From NCBI GenBank assembly GCA_013396525.1, contig VWYX01000823.1, positions 1-64,000 of the forward strand: a stretch of DNA of 64,000 nucleotides, in the 5' to 3' direction. The translations under genes and the position numbers were made by a program. The notes under the pieces are model-generated. The model was not told the origin of the DNA, made no database searches, and was given only the letters and a program-made list of their open reading frames with translations. Source of the stretch: Chaetorhynchus papuensis. Taxonomy: Eukaryota; Chordata; Aves; Passeriformes; Rhipiduridae. Of the stretch, positions 11,291 to 23,450 are shown in pieces (position 1 is the stretch's first letter; each line of letters begins with the position of its first letter).

Positions 11291-14200
11291 TCGTGAAGTG
11301 AGGTGTGTGTGGAGAAGGAGTGGGAAATGTTGCCACACAGAAGTAACCTCACCTCTGCACCATTCCTTTCCCTGCTTTTTTCATACTGTTGTGAATTATT
11401 AATGGTGGTTGATCTATATGATTTTACTTCTTAACTGCCACCTAATGGGTTCCCCCTGCTTTGGAGTCACCAATATGAGCAGGTGTTGCCATGCCCAATA
11501 ACTGGCAAAATAGGTTAATTAAGCAAGACCCACGCTTTATTTAATGGACTTCTGGGTGCTTCAGCTTTGCATAAGGAAGAATAAATTTAAAGCCTGAAGC
11601 CTCAACATTCCTGAAGGTCTTATATCAAAAAAAGCTGAAAACAGTATCTCCCCTAGTAAGACTGACATTAATTACTATTCTGTTTGTATTTTTCACAATC
11701 TATATTTTTTTTTATAAAGGTTGGAGGTATCTTAATTGTGATGGAAGCACCATTTTGGGGAAATTTCGGTATTCTCAGACCTTTGGCACACCTTGTCTAG
11801 GAAGAAGAGCAATTTGAGGAATTGTATTTTGAATTAATCCGAAAGACAAGATAGCTTCTTGCTTATCCCAAATAACATACCTGTCATCCTGTGGTAGTTT
11901 TCAGAGTTAAATGACACAGTGCTCTCTGGTATGTGATTTCTGTTCAATTCTGCTACAGACTCTTTTTTCTCTGAGTGTAGCACACAGATTCTTTCTGAGG
12001 CAGTTCTTATTTTTGCATCTGTATGCAAAATTGTGGCTGCTCAATAAAATCTATCAGAATAAAAGAATTTTTCAGAGATAGTCCAAAGCAGATACAGCAG
12101 AAGCTCTGTTTATTCTTTTTTTCTTCCTTTGGTTAAAATGCTACACTTCTTATACAAAGCTTGATGTTTGGTGACTGAGATGTGGACTAAAACTAAGCCT
12201 CAAATCTGTTCTGATCTGATGAGCTTCCCCTTAAGAATTCAGCGTCTTCAGATTCTGAAGATGCATGCCATATCTAAATATTTGAGTTCATTTGTGTTTG
12301 AAACAGCATGATTTTAAATTAAGTCTAAAAAGGTAGCATGAGTGCTGAATTCTTCTGGTGGATCTGCAGGAAATGGAACAGCAAGAGGTTTGGGCAAAAG
12401 CAGAAGGGAAATAATTGTGCAGTCATCTGCTGTGCAGTGTTTTAACATTGGTGACCCTTCCTTATTGCTGTTGAAACTGTAGGTTTGAAAGCATTCTGCT
12501 GCTCATGAAGAACTTATCCAAGTAGAATAAGATATGGTAATGAAATAGATAAAATTAAACTACTGCAGTTTTCACATTGAAAAATGCTGTGTTTTCTAAC
12601 CTGTCAAAGCTAGGAATCTCTTAGGGACCACTTTTTCCTGTTCAGTCAGTGAAGGAGAGCAAAGAAGGGAAGGAAGACCCAGAAAAAACTAAGCAGCAAA
12701 GAAAATGAAGTCCTAGGGTAGGGGCTGTTTTCTTTCCATCTCTTCTCCTCAGGCTCTATAATCCTTCACCTAGGCACAAAGCTCCTTGATCAACACCTCC
12801 TCTACATGGACACCTTTTGTAGTGTTTGGAAGCCTTGACTTTTACATCTCTTTGGAATACAATAAAATGGGAGCTCCAGGTATAGATTTATCTTGGGAGG
12901 AGCACTGTTTTTTACCACTGTGATAAGAAGGTAATACTCTTACAGTGAGTATGCAACTTTCAGGGCTCTAATTTTACCAGATTCACGTGGAATCATTGTA
13001 GTTACAGAGGATTTTACTCAATTTTCAAATGACAATTCGCAGTCTTCAGTACCTTCAGAAAGACTTATTAAAAAAAAACCCCAAAACCAAAACTCCCCAA
13101 AATAAAGAGTGCAAGAGAGAAGAGGACATGCAAAAAAATAGTAAAAGGGATAAAACTGAAAACTGCTAATGTTGTGGCAAGAGCTAAATTGACAAGTGCC
13201 AATGTTTTACTTTTGATTCAAGGGGGGTGATGGTTTAAATCAATGTTGTGCTTTGGAGAGTGATGATGAATCATGGGAAATTTCAGACCTAACGGCATAT
13301 ACTTCAGAGTGCTATGAAAATATGAAAACTTCTAATGGAAAACATTTTACAAGTGCACCAACAGTAAATGCTGTCGGTAAAGCAAGTATAATTACCTCTG
13401 AGTAATTAGTGCACTTTCAGATTTTTTTTTAGACTGACCTACATTGTATTTCTCAAGCTGTGAGCAGAGGCAAAAGCCACTTATTTCCTGTTATGGAAAA
13501 AATAAATGCGGTAATAATGATTAATTTCAAAATAAAGTGAACACTTAAAGCAGGTGCTTGAGTACGTCTTTAAATACCAACTTGTAAATTGTCCGAACTG
13601 CAGCTTACATGATAAAATCTTTGGATTACTTATTAAGACCTCAGAAAACACCTGATTTCCAACATTAGCTTTCTGAGAGCACATGAGAGTACTGTGCTAG
13701 ATCAAGCTAAAGATCTGCTGATTTTGCGTGTAGCCATTAGCAGTTGCCTAGGCAAGAACACAGGGTTAGGACAAATTAGTGCTGATCCATGCCCTGACTG
13801 CTCTCCTACTTTCCAGCTGTTTGGCATTTAGGAGTGTTCTCAAATAGAAACAGTCTTTATTCTTAATATTCTCAAGGAGTCTATGGTTTTGCCCTGTCAG
13901 CCTTGTCTTACTGTGTGTGGGCTCCTTGAAGGCTTCAGGTATCTGCTATGGGCTAAAACAGAGTGCCAGGTTTTGTTATGGAACATGGGGGAATGCAGCT
14001 TTTCCTGCTTGTTTTGGACTTGCACATGACTTCTCTTTTAAACATGTTGGTCTTACATACAGGAAGTGTGCAAAGCTGTGTACTAAGCCTCACCTCTCAC
14101 CCATTCAGTTCTTTTAAAATACCTCTTAAATAAAATAGCCATTTTTCCCTGGACCACCATTCCTAGGTCAGATGGTCTAAGACTACTGAAATGTTCCATA

Positions 14201-17200
14201 CGTGGAAATGGTTCTGCAACTTTGCATTTGCATTTTGTGGGAGGCAAGACTGGTAAGCAGGGGTTGTAATTTTGTAGACATGGTGACAAAAAAATATTTA
14301 CCGGGTGACCTTTGTCCCTCTAAGGAAAGACATCTTCTAGATGTTAAAGCAAACCCTTTAGAGCATGTATTATGTTCTCATGTGTGTTATTTTTATACAT
14401 CATGCTAAAGAAGATAGAAATTGGAGAATGATCTTGAGCTGAAATCCAATTTTGTCTATGGGTATTTTCCAGTTATTTTAGGGGATTATTCACTGTGTGT
14501 GGATAACTTAATTTTGCAGAAGGCAGGGTAAATAATAGTGCTTTCTCATAGCACTGGAGATGTGCAAAGGGGGATTTCATCTATATTAATAACACCTTTA
14601 CTGATTGTTTTACCCCTAGAGAGAGAAGATAGTTTATTTACCCTGTTTGCTTTGCCTGTTAAAAGCAACATTACTCTGGGGCTATGAAAGGTCAGGGCAT
14701 GAGAGCCTGTAATGGGCTGTGTGATGGGAGCCACTTAATGAAGGGCTTTTTTAATGTAAGGGCTATTACCCTCCTGGTTACAAATGCATTTTGAAGAGTG
14801 TCTAAATTATAGTGGACAATAGTGATGTGCTGAGATGGACATCTTATTTCTGATCTCTCAGATGGATAATGTGCCTGGATTGGATGTGTGCTAATTTTTT
14901 AAAATTGCTTTTATAGAAATCTGAGAAAACTAAATTAACAGCAATGGGGGAGGTCCTTAGCTGCACTTGTCATCTGTCATGACTACAGAAAAAGAGATTA
15001 AATCTTTGAAGGTTTTCCTTAGTATTATAGTTCTTCAAATGCAAACGTTATTTGTTACAATGAAGGGAATAGCAGAAATAATTTTTTCACTTTACAGAAA
15101 TTATATATAACCTGTTATGCTGCCCCGTTAAAAAGTAAAACTAAATTCACTACTCTGAAAAAAAGGAAAAGAAACGAAACAATCCAAAAAGTAAAACATT
15201 AACATATTCTGGTTTAGGTTACTATTTTAGGTTGATATTTGATATTTTGATATAACACAATTATTTCAGAATGGAGAACGTATACAGTGAAAGGTATTGG
15301 AGATGGGAGGAAATATGTTGACAAATAGTCTTAGGCTCTACTTTCATGGTTCTTTTTTATGGTTTTTAGGTAGAATGTCTGACTGCTCATTACCACATCC
15401 TGTCATGCCCAGAGGCATTCTCATGTTTCTGCCTTCTCCCAGTTGTTTTGATGTGCATGTGATTGTGTACTTGTGTGGATTGGAAATGAAAAAGAGAAAG
15501 TGTGCAGCATGGGTCAGTTTGTAGTCCAATTAGCTCATTGTGCATCTGTAAAGAGATTTGCCATGCTCGTGCAGCTGATGAGAACTGTGTTAGCTGGTGG
15601 CATAAGTGGGTACAGGGCTTGTGTAAACCTCTAGGGCACCTGAAAGAAATATGAAAATTACACCCTTAGATTTGCGTGCAACTTAAATATTCCTGTACAA
15701 ATAGTGTTGAATATTTGTTGTGATCTGAAAGGTCAGTTGTGCTCTATTTAAGTTCTGCCTTGTACAGAAAGGAAATAACTTTTGTGTCACCTGCATCACC
15801 CAAAATGAATTTCAGCACAGGACCAATGTAAGTGTTTATGAAATGTATAACTGAGAGAGGGGAGCCAAAAGGTCATGAAATTTGTGTTTTAATATAGATT
15901 TCATATGGATGTAGCTCAGGAAGGAAAGCTGTAATGTAAATGTCATTCTTGAAATGACTTCTGGCCTTTTACTTCACTTAAACCTGAATTTTTCTCCTGT
16001 AAAAATGAATCCACTAGCCCATGAATAAATTTAAATTATGTGGAAGTGTAAGGGTATAGTCAGATGAAAGCTAACTGGGACGCAGTGCCTAGTGAAAAAA
16101 GATGTATTCCTTGAGGCATGGAAAAGATTGAGAACTCATCAGCAGGAGAACCCTCACCATGTCCTGGGTTACTGAGCTCTTGCACAGGGATGCTGCTCCA
16201 CACGTGAGGTGGCAACTTGCTGTTTTGTGCTACAGATGGGTGCAGTTGAAACGGGGTCTCTTTCTGAGTCTCTTTATTTTAATAGAGAGGCGAAAAAAAT
16301 GTTTACTAGTCCACTCAGCAGCTGAGAACTGAATTTTCAAGATTTTGCTGCTCTATGACTTGATTTGTTGGTGTAAAAATCAGAGAAACCGTGTATGACG
16401 CAATTTGTTGACTAGTCCATACATTGGCAAATGCAATCCCGGAATGTAGTGGTTTTAAAATTTGACAATTGAAAGCTTATCTGGGTCATTCATTTCATTA
16501 TGAAATAAATTGCAAAAGCTTGGGTCTGTGTTTGGAGTTGCTAAGAAATTTTGGTTGTCTTTCTCCCTTTTACATTTCTTTATGTGATAGAATGGATATG
16601 TTTTATTTAAGGTGGCTGAATTTTTTTCCTTGGATGCTTAAGTCTTCGTATTCTCCTTCACCCCAAAAGCTGACTGATATTTATTTCCTGTTTAACTTGT
16701 CAGTGCACTGCAGAGCTGAATTTATTTGAAGCACTTCTTTGATCAGAAAAACATATTTTCCTGCCTTTCTTGTTCAGTAAACCTTGTGCTTGTTTTTTTG
16801 CTGTGTTATTTGTTAGTAGCATCTTTAACTGAAAGAAGCCTACCTTGTTAGTCCAGTGCAATTAATGTCTGCCCAAAGAATGCATGTAAACATCCTGATC
16901 CTATTTGGCTCATTCAGTACAGTGCACTATCAATCTATTGACTAATTCCAAGGATTCCCTGCTGTTCTCAAACACACTTGACTTGGTATAAAGTGAACAA
17001 TGGAGGGGTACAGGGAAGGTTTTATAGTTATTGCACAATGTATCAGTGCTATTGTACATTTAGATAAGCCATTTTTTCATCAAGAAATTCAGGCGTGAGT
17101 TTAGTAAAAGTAAAGTTTTTGTACTAATAGTAACGGCTTTGGCATATGAGTAACAAATGTCTTGGGTTTTCATTCATTGACACAGATTTCTTGCTGAATT

Positions 17201-19804
17201 TACACAAAATTACTTCGCCTTCAAGGCCAGGTGCTATACCCACTTATCTACACTGATTTGACTGGTTTTGCTTTTTCTTTTTCTCTTCTAATGTATAATA
17301 CTATTTTGTTCAGCCTTACCCCTTCCATCCAGTGTAAGCAGTATAAAATGCAGCCTTCTGAGAAACTGCTCCTTTTTTTCCCGTGTTCTTTTTTTTTTCT
17401 AGTTCAATATTTGAATTATATTAGTATGTTGTTCTGAATCTGGACTGCTAAATTAAAACAAGGGGAGAAACCTTTTTGTTATAGATAGAGTTTCAAAGCA
17501 GTAGGTAAATCTTGGACAAATTCACCTTTGCCTTCCTGGTAACATCAGAGCATTTGTAATTATTGTTGCTTGTGAAACAGCCTTCTGCTGAGCGGCGCAG
17601 CTTTCTGGCTTCTGGTATCTGTATCTCAAGGAGTTCAAATGGTATTGGTCAGCACTGTGAGCAGGGAGAAATTACCAGTTCTGGTCAACTCTTGCCACTC
17701 TTGGTCAGAAGCCTGGGCTGTAAGTGGAAGTGTTTCATTGCTTGTATAAAGCCAGCTGCTGCTTTGGGAATTGTGAATGTCAGTAAGAGGCATTACCTGG
17801 AACTGCTATTTTGGTAGCATTGTGAAGGGTGAACAAAAAGCAAAATGGTGCTGTGCTGGCTTTTCAGAGTTGAATGGAAAACAGGGCTGAATAGCACCTT
17901 AGTAGCGTGGAAGGTGTTACAGATTATTTGAGGCATTTAGAGGCATTCAAAGTGGGCAAGGCTAGAAGCCCAAAGCACAGCAAGGAGCGGTGCTTGTTTG
18001 GTTTCTCACAGTTTACCTGCATGGAGAGGAGGAAGCCAGCCCTGCTTTTGAGTAGTGTGTCTGCCTGTTGTGCCATTGTCCTACCATCATTTTCACTCTC
18101 AGCCAGCTTGTGTGTGTGTATATATGTATTTATTTTTTTCTCCTGAAGATAACAGTTGCCTTGCCTTCAAATTTTCTGGGCTATTTTGGAGTGCACTGGA
18201 GGGTCAGACCCAAGTTAAAGTACTGCTGCTTCTCATGTGGCTTCATTTGGCTCAGACCATGGGCAGAGCTCATGTGCTCCTGCTCACAGAGCAAGGCATA
18301 GGGTCAGCACATCTGGTAACCTTGAACCCTCTGTTTGGCACCCTTTGGCTGGATCCTCTCACAGAAAAGATAAAAAGCAGACAGCTAGTGTATGTGACGT
18401 TATTTTATGTTTGCATGGCTGCTTCAGCTTGCTCTAAGTGTAGGTGGTGTCCTTCCCTGTCCCTGTCTATGTCTGCTCCTACTTTTCAGCTTTACGTTTC
18501 TGTAGGTTGCCCTGACTGGAAACCTCATTGCTCTGCTTTCTGCTCCCACTCACCTGTGTGCAATTTTTAGCAGTAATAAAATTACATCTTGTCATGTAGG
18601 AGATGGAGAAGAAGCCAGATTAAAAGTAGGGGAAAAAAGTAAACTGATTTTACTCTTCGGAAGAGGATAAATAGAAACAGCACCTAGGAACTATTTGGGG
18701 AGGAGACTGAAGGAAAAATACTGTGATGTATGAAAAAGATTGGTGTTCAGACAAGATGGAAAAAGCCCTGTAGTAGAATGAGTAATGTACAGTGGTTGCT
18801 AATGCAGATTATTCCTTCTGAAGCAGTAAACTTCAGAATGAAATGCCATGTATTTCTGTGGCCAGGGTGCTGTGGTAACCCTTTGTGCATGGGTGCATCC
18901 CCTTCCCTGGGCTAACTTCTGACTTTGGTCACAGCAGATATGAAGCCTCTAAATGGAAGCGAAGCCGTGAGATATTCTGAATTCACTGCAGAGTAAGAGC
19001 ATCTCCAGTTTAGTACGGGACCTGTTATGCAACTGTAAACTAATAACTGAATTACCCACAAATCTATAACCTGAGTAATGAGAACCCCAACAACAGAAGA
19101 AGCAATGCCCAGAAAAACAAAATCCTTTAAGCAAGATGAGATAAAATTCAGTAAGCCACATAATACCAAAAAAACCAAAGGGAAGTGATGCTTTCCTTCA
19201 TGTTTTCAGTGTACAGTGCCTGAAATTTTCCTGTCTGCTTAAATATTGATTTCTGAGGTCTAACCCTTTTGCTGCTCAGCATGTAATTTATGTTCCCTTG
19301 TGTTTTGCTGCAGGTCCATGCTGATGCAGCAGTCATTGATGTTTGTTAATAGTGACTACAGATGCAGTATTAATAAAATTATTATTTTATAGAAGAGATT
19401 TTGAATCAGCTGAGGAGGTTCAAACTTTTCATAGCTTGTGGTGAGCTAATGAAACAATTACAATCAGAAAACTGCAAAATATTTAATTTGGGCATTCTTA
19501 TCATTACTTACTATAGATACTTGTTCAGCTTGTTTATACTGAGCTAGTTAGTAAGGTTTGTTTAATCTCTTTTTCCTTTTTTTCTTTCTTCCCCGTCACT
19601 TTCCCCCACACCCAAACCTCTTTCCTGGGATTATTTTGTTCCCCTTCCCACCTTGTTACATAGAAATACTTTGAAAAGGCAAATCTGTCTTATGACAGTT
19701 ACACAAATTCCATTTCTGAGTATGTAGGCTGTGAAGAGGCAATTGCCGAGGTGGTGCTTATTAGGGAAGGAGCAGGTTTGTGTCAGGTACAGGAACAGAT
19801 TCAG

Positions 19805-19828
19805 TTGCTTTGCTTTGCTTTGCTTTGC
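19805..19828. repeat. (GCTTT)n pentanucleotide microsatellite
   Basis: Just over four perfect GCTTT units. Such a pentamer could be length-polymorphic. Confidence 0.92.
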
Positions 19829-20255
19829 CTCGTATGTGATGTTTGTGTTTGTTTCTGAATCTTGTTTAATCATTAGCATGTGTAATATTGCTTCCACACG
19901 CACACACTGACATTCAAAGATATCTTTTTTATTTTTTGTCTCATCTCCTCCTGGGCTTGAAAGAGTAACCTTGTTAAAGTATGTTTTAGAGTAGATTTTA
20001 GAATATTATTAAAAATTAAATGCATTGAGGACATGACCCACTAGAAAAATAGTACTTTTAAAATGCAATACATTATTTCATTCCAAAACATGTTGCTCCT
20101 GTTCAAAGGTGAGTGGACTTTTATCAGATTTAAACAGTAGTGAAAATTAGCAAGCAGGAAAACTTGAATTAGATCATACATTTTTAATTTGTTTGGCATT
20201 TTACATACTGTCTATGTTGCAGAGGAAAAAACCATGTTTTTCCCTACCCCTCTAG

Positions 20256-20270
20256 CCCCCCCCCACCCCC
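20256..20270. repeat. C-rich homopolymer, C9-A-C5
   Basis: A nine-C run and a five-C run are separated by one A in otherwise AT-rich intron. Confidence 0.95.
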
Positions 20271-22424
20271 ATACTCTCAGCAGACTTGAAAAAACACCAG
20301 CCTTCTATCAGAATCCTACGTTTTATGGAAAGGTGTAATTAAGTAATACTTTGAACTAATAAAAGCTCAAGGGTGGGAATTTTTTTTTGTGAGTGATTTC
20401 GCTTTTTATTTTCTGAAGAAAAGAGGCATTTGATACATATTTGTTTCAGAGGAAATAGCTTTTAAAGCTCCCAGTCTATTCTGCAGTATAATCACAGCTA
20501 TAGGGAAAAAAAAAAGAATAAAAATGTGAAACTTAGAGGTAAACTTACAATGTACAGTGCTGGACTATCCAGAGATACTCCAGTCAGCCTTGTGCTCCTG
20601 AGGAGGGAGAGATGATCTAGCTCTCCACCCATTGCTGAGTTAGCAAAACCCCCAAACTTCCTTGTGTTCTTCTGTCTTTTTAAAGAACAGTTCTCAGGAT
20701 TTGACAGCTATTTACTTGGTTTGGGATCAAACTATTTTTAGCTTCAAAAACCTAGCTTTGTATAAACATGAACCAGACATACTGTACTCTTTCAGAGAAA
20801 GTCAACAAACAGTGTGAACTAAGCATCCTTCTCGTGCATTTGTGTTCTCTTAACTTATTCTCATGAATGAGGGATCAGTAAGCACATGGCATACAAACAG
20901 AAGCAGCTGTTGTCACTAATTTTTCCTCTTTGGTATAGCTGACATCTGCTAACATAGTCCTTACCTTCCTCAGCTTCTCCAGTGTGTGTGCCAGGCTCAT
21001 GACTGGCTTTGACATCTCCCAACTTGTGGACTTCCTTGAAAGAAATAAAGGAAACATGCAGCTGAGTGAGATTCGCAGTGACATTAGGAAGTGTCCCTTG
21101 TACTAGCAGTAGAGACGGCTTCCTGTGTCTGTTGGTTGTTTTGGCTCCAGGCTTTGTAGGTGGTCTCTTATCACTTTCCTCCAGACTGGCAGTAAGAGCT
21201 CTGCTTTCTAATTAGACTGCAGTTGCAGGTAGATATTAAGCCAGTGTAAGTTTCCAATTAGGTTGCAGCTTCACAGGTCACAGTGAGCCAGCCTAATACC
21301 TTACTGTTGAGTAAAGGGATTATTCTGCTCATTTTTGCTCCCTCTCCTCCCTTGCCTTCATGTTTCAGCTAGCTTCCTTAGCTAGCTTTAGTCATCAGAG
21401 CTCAGTGAGAGCTGATATAGCTCATTATCCCTGAGAAAATGTTGTTGTTTTTCTGGATTCAACTGGCTTAGTGAATTGACTTGACTTGAGCCTGACAAGC
21501 ATCACAGCCAGCAGCACAAGGGAACGAAGGAGCTGAAAGGGTATAAAAACAAGAGGAGAGGCAGACACAGGGAGTTGTTAGGTCATGCCACCTGTAAGCT
21601 GTAAACAGCAGTTTGTGTTTTGAATTTTGTGATAAATATAATCTTAATTTCCACCCTGTCAACCCCAGGTTTTTAATTGCATGGTCCTGCTAATGCCTTT
21701 GTATTGGATCTTGTCTGAAACCAAGAGATGAGTCTGTTCATCTTATAAGTAAGACCATGGATATTCGCTTTTGTGTGTAAGTTCTTTCTCCAAATGTGGA
21801 GAACCATGTGAGCAGTTTCTTTGGAGGTATGTACTTTTGAGTATGTTGACTGCACATTGCTGGAAAACATTCTCCACTGGAATTCGCTAAGTGTAATAAG
21901 GAAGAGAAGGTTACCACCAAGTGAAAAATGTTGGTCACCTGGAAGCAGGTGACTGCACAAAGACAACTGCTGCATCAAGCAAATATGGCCTATTCGACAA
22001 ATAGGCTTAAAGAAAACATGGGTAAAAGTGTACAAGGAACTTCTTAGATAAAAAAGTCTGATGATTTCCTCTAGACTAAATAAATTTTGCAATCCGACCA
22101 GCTGACCTAGTATGAAAAAAACCTCCTCAAAATTACTATGTAAATTTACTTACATTGTATGAAATTCATGTTACTCATAAGGTACACAATTTATTTTGCA
22201 TATATAATTTATATTTATATAAAACTTTATTCATGTAATATTCATGTGGAATTTATATGAAGATTTTGATTAAGGAGTGTGAAAGAAGCGAAGCTGCAAA
22301 ACAGTGTACATAGCTTATGGGTAAGGATCAGAGAATAAATCAGCACAGATGATACTGCTGTGAGTGTCTGCTACAGCCTATCAAGAGCAGGAAACAGATG
22401 AAGCCTTCTTTTTGCAGTTGGTGA

Positions 22425-23450
22425 AAGACTCACAGTCAGAGACTCCCAGAGATGCTGCCTTCACAAACAAGGATGAGCTGTTTGAGTATGGTTAAGGGCA
22501 GCGTCAGCTGAAATGATCATGAGCCTCGAGTTTGAGATCCTGAGAAGAGTCCCCAAGGCTAGCGGCAGAATTACAGACCTGAATTTTGAAGAGTAGATTT
22601 TGACCTCTTCAGGGACTTGCTTGGCAGGATCCCAGTGGGAGGTACCCTGAAGGGCAGAGGGGTTCAAGAGACTTGGTGGATCAAAGACAGCCTCTTGGAG
22701 CACAGGGACAGGCTGCTGCCTTGTGCAGAGAGTTAAGCAGGAGTGGCAGAACGGCATTATGGATGAACAGAGCCTGTGCACTAAATGAATTCACAGAGAG
22801 AGAAGCAGGGAGAGGCTGCTTAGAAGGACATGGAGACATTGCAAGCTCGTAATAGGGATGGAGTCAGGAAAGCCAAAGGTCACCTGGAATTCAAGGTAGA
22901 AAAGGAGCTGGAGTACAACAGGAAAGGTCTCCTCCATAAGTACTGGCAGCAAGAGGGAGGCTGAGAAGAGTGTGAGCCCATTGTTTAGTGCGGTTAGGGA
23001 CCCAGGGACAAAGGAAAGAGGATATACTTGGTGCCTTTTTTGCTTCAGTTTTCAGAGGTAAGGGCTTATCCCCAAACCTTTCAGGGGCTGTGAGAGTGAG
23101 ACTGTACCTCAGGAGATGTGGATAGAGGGATCATTTAACCACTTGGACATGCACTGATCTGTGGGACCAGTTGGAATGCATCCAAGGGTTGGCAGACATT
23201 GTGAAGCTGCTTTCTCTTATCTTCAAAAGTTCATGGCACTTGGGGAAAGGTTTGCAGGACTGGGAAAATGCAGTGTCACACCAGTTCTTAAAATGGATTA
23301 GAAAATGGATACAGGGAAACACAGATCATTATAGAAACAGTTTCCAAACACATGAAAGGCAAGAAAGGGGTTGGTGGGACCAGCCAACATGGGTGTGAAA
23401 AGGACAAATCATACCTGATGACTCTTACTGCTTTCTGTAGACAACCTAGA
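22425..23450 (+). mobile_element. CR1 LINE, internal ORF2 fragment (reverse transcriptase region), no 3' end
   Basis: About 1 kb reads as the middle of CR1 ORF2 in the sense direction, with many frameshifts and stops. The left part corresponds to the region between endonuclease and reverse transcriptase (GATGCTGCCTTCACAAACAAGG, GACCTCTTCAGGGACTTGCT, ATGGATGAACAGAGCC). The right part is the start of the reverse transcriptase, where a frame at 23171-23398 still resembles the CR1 peptide pattern of a GIHPRVL-like start followed by an SLIFKSSWHLGKGLQDWENA stretch. About 40 codons later comes a SQHG-like signature preceding the next RT block. The element then stops at about 23450 without the rest of the RT or the 3'UTR. 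Confidence 0.85.

Larger units (their letters stand above)
10607..22424. other. Intronic stretch without genes or recognised repeats
   Basis: I see no exon, RNA gene or transposable element here. It contains a candidate conserved block (11057-11290), an inverted repeat (11486-11508), a 17-base palindrome (12245-12261) and a 171-codon open frame at 18055-18570 on the + strand. That frame lacks any recognisable motif or splice context and is taken as chance. Confidence 0.7.

Noticed and set aside
18055..18570. 171-codon open frame on the + strand
   Set aside because: No recognisable domain, overlapping frames in the same segment, Cys/Leu/Ser-rich as expected for T-rich intron, and no splice or promoter context.
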